From positions 40,404,164 to 40,468,163 of the forward strand of contig CM042088.1 of the NCBI GenBank assembly GCA_023512835.1: 64,000 nt of DNA. Reading direction: 5' to 3'. The notes under the pieces were generated by a model, which had not been told where the DNA came from, ran no database searches, and saw only the letters and a program-made list of their open reading frames with translations. Below, piece by piece: positions 40,606-50,770 of the stretch. A program made the translations under genes and the position numbers. Source of the stretch: Taxillus chinensis (Eukaryota; Streptophyta; Magnoliopsida; Santalales; Loranthaceae). How positions within the stretch are numbered: the stretch's first letter is position 1; every line of letters starts with the position of its first letter.

Positions 40606-41620
40606 CAGGGCTAGCTCCAAAGCTAGGCAAGTAAGGCTTATGCCTTGGGCCCCCAAATATGGCCAAAAAAATTAGGGCCCTAAATTCTGTCACGACTTCA
40701 CTCTCTCTCAGCACACATGATATGCCTAATACCCTAACCTAATCGATGAGACGACTACAAGTCTAGACAATCCATCATGTCGCTACATTACCATCGAACA
40801 ATCCTCCATCCCACTGTCACCTGCCACCCTTTTGCTGATACCCGCTACTTGATGGCCGATCAACGACCACTTTCACAAAACTAGCCTCGAACAGTCGATC
40901 ATTAGCTTTCATGGCACGACATCCATAGATGGCAACGACATATCAGTAAGCTTCACATCTCAACAACTTCTAATGGATGGTCATCAGCCTTCATCTTCAT
41001 CGGCTTTGGTGATCTACTTTTGCAATTGATTTTGTGATCTGACTATTGAGACTATTTGAGACTCTGATTCTCTTAGTCTGAGGTATATCCCGTATACTAC
41101 AATTGTCAAATTGATTTATAAGGTGCAATTGCCAAATTAATTATATATCCGAACAAATACACAATATACTATATTTTTAATTTATAAAATGCAATTAATT
41201 CATCTACTTGTCTAGTTATAATTTTTAAGTTGTTATTATATTTGAATTATAAATTATTGGTTAATAATGATTTGAGTTTTTTAATTTATGAATGGTTAGT
41301 TATAAATTATGTTTTTCTTAATTAAATTGAAATTTGATGCGCAAGTATACTTTAATATATGTTTTATGTAATTTTGTTTTAAATATAAAAAAATAAAAGG
41401 ATGAAAGTATTAAGTAGTTATAAATTTTTTTTTTTGATGAATTTATTACTAGTATGTTTTTAAATTTTATATTATTTTTAGAATTATAATAAAATAATAA
41501 TAATAAAATTAATATGTTAATAAGTAAATATAAATATTATTGTTATTTTAAAATCTGTAAAATATAAGGCCTTATTTTAATCATTATCTTGGGCCATTAA
41601 ATTTCGGATTGATCCTATAG
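40606..41620. mobile_element. Possible hAT-like non-autonomous element relic
   Basis: The left end CAGGGCTAGCTCCAAAGC, then TATGCCTTGGGCCCCCAAAT, and the right end ATAAGGCCTTATTTTAA...TCTTGGGCCATTAAAT resemble the ends of common plant hAT-type elements (CAGGGGCGG-type termini with inner CTTGGGCCCCCAAA). The interior is AT-rich with no transposase frame. No 8-bp target duplication is visible, so borders are provisional. Confidence 0.3.
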
Positions 41621-41937
41621 TTCGCTTTGAATTCACCGAATCAACCAACATAACTTTAAAATATATTTTAATATTTTAAGTTTACTCTATTCATATAACC
41701 TGTTTGGTCTGAGTTAAGTTATTACGAGAACAACGTCCGGCGAAATTGCCACATATGGTAATGAATGAATCTGCACCCATACTTATTTTTAAATTTAAAG
41801 AAATTAGTATCATGAAGTTATTAGCTTTTGGGCTCAAATAGAATAGTTTGATACGTCGGTATCCATATCCTATAGTAAGTAAGAGTTTTATATGTATTTT
41901 CTCACACGATGATGGAGGACCTTTATATATAGTGAGT

Positions 41938-41999
41938 GGGCTCACATGGGAGGACATCTGTACTGAGGGGGCTCACATGGGAGGACGTTTCTCAGCATG
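41938..41999. repeat. 31-bp tandem duplication
   Basis: GGGCTCACATGGGAGGAC is repeated 31 bp downstream, with divergence after the shared block. It lies in non-coding DNA. Confidence 0.7.
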
Positions 42000-42435
42000 C
42001 TCTGGTCACACACACAAACACAGGCAGACGCACTCACAGTCTGACTTCTAGGACTTCCCCATCTGGATGATGTCGGAAAGCAAATCTCCGCGTCAATGCT
42101 GATCTTGTTTAGACAGGCTTTTTACACATAAACCAAGGTGCAGTTAGGGAGGCCAATTAGATTCGATGGAAGTGCAGTTTCGTCGTCAGTTACCATGATT
42201 GTTGGTACGAAATTAAGCCAACACCAGGGACATAAAATATGTGAACAAACACCGTATATGATTGTGCGGGCCGACCGGGCTGCATGCTGTGGCTGCATAA
42301 TCCTCATCCTCATAAAAATACTACGCAGTCTGGAGTAACACGTGGCTATTTATTTTCGTTGCTTGTTGGCAATGGGATTCATTTTGAACATGGGTTAGCT
42401 TGTTGGAGGCAATTCCTCCAATGCCGACGCGACAT

Positions 42436-42468
<33 letters not shown>

Positions 42469-43821
42469 AATGTACATGCTCTTCACTATTATTTTTCATA
42501 CGTACGGTTGCACGGGTTGGAGTAATTTCTTCAATTCATATACGGGGTTGAAGTCTGTTTATTCTGATTCTTAATTAGTTTGGTTGGCTTGAATTTTCTC
42601 TATCGGGTGCCAGGAGTTGTTCCGATCCCTCTGTTTGTTGACTTTGTCTCCAAACATTATTTTTAATGTTAAAACTGTATTAATGATACCTAGCTAGGAA
42701 ATACTTTTCGTGTATCGTTTTCTAAAAACATTTTCCTAGTATAATTATCTAAACAAAATGGATGGGATAGATATATAATGTTTTTTTTTGGTGTCTGAGC
42801 AATCAATAATGAAACACACAAATAAAAAGAATTTACCACATAATGGGTTTATACCATATTAAAATTTCAAATAAAAATTTCTTTTATCTTATTTTCAATT
42901 GTGTGTATATATATAAGCCTATTTTGCACATTTATCGTACACACGGCATGACACATACTATTGGCCCAATAATTTGGTTAATCTCACCTTGGACAAATCC
43001 CACCAATAATTTGTTCGGAGCCAATGAATTGCTCCCAAGTTAGATATAAACAATGTAACATATCTCTTTTTAATATAATATTATGGAGCACATTTGGTAT
43101 ACCCAATTGAGTTTACCAATTTTAAAAACAATGGGCCTAGCATGGGCTTATTCTAATTTAATAAAAAAAATTTAATTTTTTTAAAATAATGGATCCTATA
43201 GTTATTTTAAAAAAATATTTCTAACTGCTTTTAAATCTAAACTCAATTCTATCAGGAGACTTAAATATTTTTTATTTTATTTTATTAATTGAGCCCACTA
43301 AATATTTTTTTAACCTCATTTTAAAAAATCCATATTTTTTTAAAATATATTCTCTCTTTTGATCTCCTATCAAATAGAATTTATTTTTATATTACATTTT
43401 AACACGAATTTCAATAGAATTTAGAAAACAGAATACAAAAACCAAACAATTCAATAGTTATTCTATTATTTTCGTTTTCAAAATATAATAATTTTTTAAA
43501 ATAAAAAAATTAAATCAAAAATAAAAAAATTAATTTCATTTTAGAACACTCTTGAAATGAAAACAAAAACTGAGTAATCAAATATATCCTATAATTATTG
43601 TACTTTCATAATTCAACTTCAAAACTCGGCCGAATCAAATATCATCATGAATACATATATAAAGAAAGCAAAAAAATCATGAGATTCGCAATAATATATC
43701 TCTCACAAAGCACATCTTAATCCGTTGTTAAAGCACTGCATTTTTCAAAACTGATTCTACATATGGAGACTAAAACTAATCATGGGAAAGTGTTTACTAG
43801 TTAGTTTTTTTTTGTTTTTTG

Positions 43822-43837
43822 TTTTTTTTTTTTTTTT

Positions 43838-43880
<43 letters not shown>
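43822..43880. repeat. Poly(T)-poly(G) tract with about 33 consecutive G
   Basis: About 26 T residues are followed by about 33 uninterrupted G residues. A G run this long can fold into G-quadruplexes and is hard to sequence, so its length may be inexact. Confidence 0.9.
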
Positions 43881-43881
<1 letters not shown>

Positions 43882-45264
43882 GATATTTGTTTAATATATA
43901 TTTTGTGAGAAACTAACTTGTTACCTTAGTTAATTAATATATATTCACATTTCAAAACATAGTTAATTAATTGTCCTATATATTTTATTGTTACAGAAAT
44001 CTAGTTTACTTTTCCGGTAAATGAACAAACAGATTAAAAGGGAGACGTTTAAAAAATAGCGACACGATTAACTTCAAATCAATATAGTTATGTAACTAAT
44101 TTGAATTCCATGTCTAGCTATAATTAATAGGTCAAAAAACTACTATATTTACTATTATAAGGATAATATAATATATTGTTATGATCTGCATAATCATTCA
44201 AATCTCTCCTTTAAATGGAGCTTGTGTATGCGTGAGAAGGATTGATTCATGTGCGTATCCTGAAGAAAGTCAAATTCTTGAACAAATTAGGTATTTGAAT
44301 CATCAAGGGCCACGCATCTTTATCCAACAAGCACGAATGACGTGCACCACCAAATTGAGCTCTGTAGTTAGAAAAAGAAAAGAAGATTAATCTTAATTTA
44401 GGCCATGAGTTGCATGGTTTATGCGGGAAGGTTTATCTGAATTAATGCGAAAACGTCATGGGAGTCCAGTCATTACAGAAGCACGAACGCCGGCAACAAT
44501 CAATTACGCCACAAATTGCCATTTGCCTAATCCCGGGACCTCCTCTAATTCAATATAGATTTTTTGTTATATGATTCTATCTTTATAATTAGTTTGTCGT
44601 CCATCTCAAAGACCCACCCACCCACGGTCAAGCTTTAAGCGTAGTCTCTCGCAGGAGTGGGCAATAAATACAGGCACTTACTTTTATACTGTTCGTTATC
44701 CAATATGTTTTTAAACTAATACATCTCGTAGGTAAATACGGGGTTTAATTTTAATAATTTTTATTTATAATTTTATAATATTTTAATTATTATTTATAAT
44801 TTTTGATATTTTTGAATGATATTTATTATTATAAAATTAAATTATTTTTGATAATTATTTGGTTAAAAATAATATAAAAATTTAATTTAAGTCAAAAGTA
44901 TTCATATGAACAGATTCAATAAAAGCGATAACAAAATACGGATAAAATTTCATTCGCAGACACATTAATTAAAGAATGAGATATCATGTCCCACTTAAAT
45001 ATGGAACGATGCATAATTTTAAAATTTGGTTTACCGCTTAAGCGGGGACAGGAGTCATAATAGGTTGATTCCGCCCCTGATAGGATCCGAATCACATTTA
45101 TCAATTGTTCCATGAAGCATCTAAAAAGGCAAACTTGTCTTAAAAGATATTAATAAAGGTCGATAGCAGTGAACAGGTAGATGAAGTTTCTCCCGTCAAC
45201 TCTGCCACAGTACGAGGTACCCCTTCTATACATAGGACGGAGTACGATTTCAAAATTTTACTAC

Positions 45265-45268
45265 CTAT
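45265..45268. other. Target-site duplication CTAT (left)
   Basis: CTAT directly precedes the left LTR and is matched by CTAT at 50767-50770 directly after the right LTR. Four bp is slightly shorter than the usual 5 bp of Ty3/gypsy insertions. Confidence 0.7.
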
Positions 45269-45653
45269 TGTCACGGAGTGAGGCTTATCCTAGCATACTT
45301 AGGCCATTTTGGGGTATTTTTCCTTTGTAAAGTGTTGTACTTAGCTTATAGAGTAAGTTGTAGAGATTTTAGATTTCGATCATATATGATGTCTCCTGGC
45401 GACATAGCCAGAAAAGTGTTAACATCTATATGTAGGGGAGTGATGTTGTAAAGCTTTCAAGCATTCAATACAATCGTTTGTTGCCTTCGTTTAAATCGAT
45501 CTTCCGCTAAGCGCTTCCCTACACAATTGCTTTACAACGGATCGATGGGTTCCGATCCAAATGCGACGAGTTAGGCTGACCTAGCGTTCCTTCGTACGGG
45601 TGGGAACTAGGTGCCGCACGGGTTAAGGTGCTATAAAGGATGACCCCGTGACA
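45269..45653 (+). repeat. 5' LTR (385 bp)
   Basis: Begins TGTCACGG and ends CCCGTGACA, giving the expected TG...CA with an 8-bp terminal inverted repeat. It differs from the 3' LTR at six positions by my alignment, three in the first 65 bp and three in the last 50 bp. Confidence 0.96.
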
Positions 45654-45655
45654 AG

Positions 45656-45673
45656 TGGTATCAGAGCACGGTT
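45656..45673 (+). other. Primer binding site (initiator tRNA-Met type)
   Basis: TGGTATCAGAGCACGGTT starts 2 nt after the LTR end. It matches the 3' end of plant initiator methionine tRNA in its first 12 bases, the usual primer site for Ty3/gypsy and copia elements. Confidence 0.9.
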
Positions 45674-45720
45674 GGTGCTAAAGTTCGGTGGAACAATCAA
45701 AACTTCGAGACAGTGTAAAA

Positions 45721-46995
45721 ATGACAAACGGAGGATCTGTTGTCATTAGTGGTGGCGACCACGAAGGCCGCGACAAGGAGCACCACGCTAAGGAACGGAG
45801 GAGAGATAAGTCCGTTTCGAGGGAAACATGTCCGCTGGAGAGTCGACTAGCCAAATTGGAGTTGGCGTTAGCCGAACAGATGGAGGTGGTCGAGGAGCAC
45901 ACTGAAAGCATCGAAAAGCTGGACTCAGAGGGTGAGGAAAGCTATGGGAGGATGCAAGAGCTTCTCAACTCCGTCATGGACGATATGAACTCTCGATTTG
46001 AGGACTTGAAGGGTTCTCTCATGTCCCAAATCCTGGCGATGCAAGAGGAAATCAAAGAGATCAAGGCGGATTGGTCTCTCTGTAAGATGGCAGTCACCCA
46101 AGGTGGCGTTGGCGGCCATTCCAGCTCCAAAATCGACGTGCCAAAGCCTAAGACCTATGCTGGGTCAAGGAATGCGAGGGAGTTAGACAACTTCCTCTGG
46201 ACCATGGAGCAGTACTTCGATGCCTTGAACATTGTCGATGAGGCAAAGAAGGTGAAGACCGCTCCACTATACTTAGTCGATTCGGCTATGGTGTGGTGGA
46301 GATGACGATATGCCGACAAGGAGTGCGGCCTATGCATTATCGACAATTGGGCAGATTTCAAGCGGGAGATCAAGGCCCAGTTCTATCCCCAGAACGCAGA
46401 AGACGAGTCCCGGGCGAAACTTCGGCGCCTTACCCACAAAGGCACGGTGCGGGAGTACGTCCGTGAATTTTCCGAGCTAATATTGGAGATCCCGGATATG
46501 TCCGCGAAGGATTCATTATTTTCCTTCATGGACGGATTGCAACAATGGGCGAAGCTGGAGTTGCAACGGAGAAATGTGCAGGACCTAGCGTCGGCCATGG
46601 CGGTGGCCGAATCACTCATCGAATACAAGAAGCCGGAGAAAACCACCAGTTCTTCATCGACTTCCAAGGTGAACAGGTTCCACAAGGAGAAACGTGGGGG
46701 AGACAACCGGAGTGAAGGAAAAGGAAGATCCTTCCAACCGTCTAAGGACTTTCGCCCAAAACACTTCGCGAATGGTTCCAAGGACGGGGAGAAGCCAAGG
46801 ATCTCCTGTTTCCTTTGTGAAGGCCCTCACAAGGCGTTCGAGTGCCCGAAGCGCTCCAAGCTCTCCGCGATGATCAACGAAGACGAAGAGAGGAATGCGA
46901 GGGATCCACGACTTGGTTCCTTGCAATGCAATCAAGGCGAAGGTGGAAGTACCACCATCCGGACGACAGAAGGGCCGCATGTACGTGCTCGCTAA
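45721..46995 (+). pseudogene. Broken gag of the chromovirus
   Basis: The frame starts with ATG at 45721, has a coiled-coil region (LAKLELALAEQMEVVEEH), then the capsid domain and a C-terminal zinc knuckle (CFLCEGPHKAFEC). An in-frame TGA at 46303-46305 interrupts the capsid domain; the same frame resumes straight after it and runs to 46995. Gag would form the particle that packages the element RNA. The end of the frame overlaps the protease-side frame. Confidence 0.9.
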
Positions 46996-49900
46996 GGCCA
47001 ACAACCTTGAAACTAAGGCCTTGGTGGACACGGGTGCGACCAACAACTTCATCAAGGTTGAAGAAGCTCGTAGACTGGGGATAGTCTACAAGGAAGAGAA
47101 GGGCTGGCTGAAAGCAGTGAACTCCAGTGCCAGTCCAATCCATGGCATGGCTCGAGGCGTCGAGCTAAGTATTGGCGAGTGGAGAGGCAAGGTGAATCTC
47201 TCCGTGGTGTCGATGGACGACTATCCCATGGTGTTGGGGATGGAGTTCGTTGACCAGGTGCGGGCAATTCCAATTCCTAGCACCAACACAATGTGCATCA
47301 TGGACGAGGGGAAAACGTGCATGGTGAAGGTAATGCGGGAGGAAGAGCTCAAGGCGAAGTCTCTTTCGGCGCTCCAACTGTCTAAAGGAGTTAGGCGACA
47401 GGAGCCAACCTTCATTGCTATGGTGAAGGAAGGATGCCCAAGTGTTGGGGAGGAGCCCCCAACGGAAGTGAAGATGGTCCTTGAAGAGTTTGGGGACGTT
47501 ATGCCACCCGAACTCCCCAAACAACTTCCGCCGAAGCGGGAGGTGGACCACAAGATCGAACTAGAGGCCGGTGCAAGGCCTACTGCTGCGGTGCCCTATC
47601 GAATGGCACCACCGGAGTTGGAGGAACTTCGGAAACAATTGAAGGACTTGTTGGATGCCGGATTCATTCGGCCATCCAAAGCGCCATTTGGAGCACCGGT
47701 GTTGTTCTAAAAGAAGCACGACGGGTCGATGCGGCTATGCATTGACTATAGGGCGCTAAACAAGATTACAGTGAAGAACAGCTACCCCATCCCACTCATA
47801 TCCGACCTATTTGATCAACTTGGCACTGCGAGATGGTTCTCAAAGCTAGACTTGCGGTCGGGATATTGGCAAGTGTGGATAGCCGAAGGTGATGAGGCAA
47901 AGACGGCGTGCGTCACAAGATATGGCTCTTACGAGTTCTTGGTGATGCCCTTTGGCCTCACAAACGCCCCTGCTACATTTTGTACGTTGATGAACCGGAT
48001 CTTCCAACCATACTTGGATAGATTCGTCGTGGTGTACCTTGATGACATTGTCGTCTACAGCAAAACCTTGGAGGAGCACAAGGCACACTTACGACGGGTT
48101 TTCCAAATCTTAAGGGAGAACCAACTCTTTGTAAAGAAGGAGAAATGTGACTTTGCGAAAAAGGAGGTGCCCTTCTTGGGTCACATCATTGGCGGCGGCA
48201 AACTAAAGATGGATAACAAGAAAGTGTTAGCCATCAAGGAATGGGAGACGCCCAAGAAAGTCCCTGAAATGCATTCCTTCCTTGGCTTGGTTAACTACTA
48301 TAGAAGATTCATCCGCGGCTATTCCCACATTGTCGCACCCTTGACGGAACTATTAAAGAAGAACAAGACTTGGGTGTGGGATGATGCTTGCCGAGAGGCA
48401 TTCGAGAAGTTGAAGCAAGCCGTGACAAACGGACCGGTGATGGCACTGCCGGACCATACAAAGCCTTATGAAGTTCACACGGATGCTTCAGACTTTGCCA
48501 TCGGTGGAGTTCTTATGCAGGAGGGGCATCCTGTAGTATATGAGAGCCGAAAACTTAATGGCACCGAACGGAGGTACGCGGTGCATGAAAAGGAGATGAC
48601 GGCTGTTATGCATTGCCTTCGGGTGTGGAGGGATTATTTGCTAGGGTCCAAGTTCGTGGTGAAGACGGACAACATTGCTACGAGTTATTTCCTAACTCAA
48701 AGGAACTTAACTCCGAAGCAAGCACGGTGGCAAGGACTTTTAGCGGAATTCGACTTTGTGCTCGAGTACAAACCGGGCACAAATAATGTGGTGGCCGATG
48801 CACTAAGTCGAAAGGTGGAACTCGCAACCATTAGCCAACCACAATTCCCCCTGGTGGACAAACTGAAGGAAGGAATGGAGCACGATCCATTAGCCAAGTC
48901 CTTGGTGGAATGCGTCAAAGCTGGGAAGACGCGGCGATTTTGGCTAAGGGATGACTTGCTCCATACTCGAGGGGAACGGGTGTACGTTCCTAAATGGGGA
49001 TGTTTGAGGAGAGACATCCTCAAAGAATGTCACGACTCACGGTGGGCTGGCCATCCCGGAGTCGATCGTACCTTGGCGTTGGTCGAACGGAGCTACTACT
49101 GGCCTCAACTTTACGAGGACGTTCAAGTGTACGTGAGGACTTGTCTTGTGTGCCAACAAGACAATATAGAGAATCGGCAGTCGGCGGGACTGTTAGAACC
49201 TTTGCCTACTCCGGAAAGACCTTGGGAAAGTGTTTCGATGGCCTTCATTGTTTGTCTCCCAAGATCCGAAGGATGCGGTACGATCATTGTGGTGGTCGAC
49301 CGATTCTCTAAGTATGGAGTTTTCATTCCTGCTCCAAAGGACTGCACGGCAGACGACACGTCCCGACTATTCTTTAAGTACGTGGTGAAGTATTGGGGCA
49401 TTCCAAAGACAATCGTGAGCGATCGGGACTCACGGTTCACTGGGCGGTTTTGGACCGAGCTGTTCCGGATAATGGGTTCAGACTTGAACTTTTCAACAAG
49501 TTTCCACCCACAAACAGACGGCCAAACTGAACGTGTCAATGGCTTCATGGAGCTGTACCTGAGGCACTATGTGAGTGCCAATCAAAGAGATTGGCGCCAT
49601 TCCTGGACATAGCCCAATTCTCATATAACTTGCAGAAGAGCGAGTCCACGAACGAGAGCCCGTTCAAACTCGCAACTGGGCAGCAACCATTGACGCCCAC
49701 TTCCATCACTCGGGGGTACACTGGAAAGAGCCCCGCGGCGTTCAAGTTTGCAAAAGGATGGCATGAACAGATGGATCTGGCCAGGGCATACTTGCACAAG
49801 GCGGCGAAGAAGATGAAGAAGTGGGCGGATCAACAAAGGAGGCCCTTGGAATTTCAGGAAGGAGACATGGTGATGCTCAAACTCCTTCCGCGCCAAACCA

Positions 49901-50394
49901 AAGCTCTTAGACAATTGCATAAGGGTTTGATGCGCCGATATGAGGGACCTTTCAAAGTACTTAAGAGAGTTGGGAAGGTCTCATACAAACTGGACCTCCC
50001 GACTAGCTTACAAAGGCATCCGGTGTTCCACGTTAGTTTGCTCAAGCCTTACCACGAAGACTTAGAAGATACGAGCGGACAACGGGCGGTGCGGACACCA
50101 ACAGCATCAACGGGCAAGACCTACGATAAAGAGATAGAGAAAATCCACTCTCGTAGAGTCATTCCAAGAAGGGGCGTAGATCCAAGCCGGGTGGAGTACT
50201 ACGTCCAATGGAAGAACAGGCCGGTTGAAGAGGCAAGCTAGGAGAAGGAAGAGGATCTGGGGCAATTCTCCAAAGATATTGAAGAGTACCGGGAAGAAAC
50301 CGAACGCTACATCCAGCAGTTCGACGAGTTTGAGGAAGCTGAAGACGCAACGAGGACGCTGCGAAATCGGGTGGGGGAGAATGTCACGGACTGA
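46895..50394 (+). pseudogene. Broken pol of the chromovirus (PR-RT-RNaseH-IN-chromodomain)
   Basis: The aspartic protease core is LVDTGATNNF. Reverse transcriptase carries YLDDIVVYS, RNase H begins at [13 protein letters not shown], and the integrase zinc-binding His/Cys region ([24 protein letters not shown]) is followed by the core. A chromodomain-like end (VEYYVQWKNRPVEEAS) closes the protein, which would run to a stop at 50392 inside the 3' LTR. Breaks: the frame differs from gag by one base near 46920, TAA at 47708-47710 just before the RT core, a frame change near 49590 within integrase, and TAG at 50239-50241 in the chromodomain. The first catalytic Asp of the integrase triad reads Ala (codon 49241-49243). 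Confidence 0.92.
50370..50381 (+). other. Polypurine tract
   Basis: GGTGGGGGAGAA-type purine-rich run directly before the 3' LTR, the expected plus-strand DNA synthesis primer. Confidence 0.8.
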
Positions 50395-50766
50395 GGCTTA
50401 TCCTAGCATACTTAGGCCATTTTGAGGTATTTTCCCTTTGTAAAGTGTTGTACTTAGCTTATAGAGTAAGTTGTAGAGATTTTAGATTTCGATCATATAT
50501 GATGTCTCCTGGCGACATAGCCAGAAAAGTGTTAACATCTATATGTAGGGGAGTGATGTTGTAAAGCTTTCAAGCATTCAATACAATCGTTTGTTGCCTT
50601 CGTTTAAATCGATCTTCCGCTAAGCGCTTCCCTACACAATTGCTTTACAACGGATCGATGGGTTCCGATCCAAATGCGACGAGTTAGGCTGACCTAGCGT
50701 TCCTTCGTACGGGTGGGAACTAGGTGCCGCACGGATTAAGCTGCTATAAAGGCTGACCCCGTGACA
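50382..50766 (+). repeat. 3' LTR (385 bp)
   Basis: The same length and termini as the 5' LTR, with about 98.4 percent identity (six differences). It is followed by the CTAT target duplicate. Confidence 0.96.
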
Positions 50767-50770
50767 CTAT

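Larger units (their letters stand above)
41621..45268. other. Intergenic, no gene recognised
   Basis: A 3.6-kb AT-rich stretch with short dinucleotide arrays (TA/TG near 42435-42470) and the poly(T)-poly(G) tract at 43822-43880. The open frames on both strands at 41690-42580 and 44181-44390 have no recognisable content. Confidence 0.5.
45269..50766 (+). mobile_element. Ty3/gypsy chromovirus LTR retrotransposon, complete but disabled
   Basis: A 5.5-kb element with two 385-bp LTRs, a tRNA-Met-type primer site, gag, protease, reverse transcriptase, RNase H, integrase, a C-terminal chromodomain and a polypurine tract, in that order. The chromodomain and the compact size place it among plant chromoviruses; the zinc-knuckle spacing and short LTRs recall the Galadriel-type lineage, tentatively. 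The reading frame is broken by in-frame stops at 46303, 47708 and 50239 and by two frame changes near 46920 and 49590, so this copy cannot supply its own proteins. Confidence 0.96.

Noticed and set aside
46874..49920. Several minus-strand frames over the retrotransposon
   Set aside because: All are antisense to the gag-pol coding sequence.
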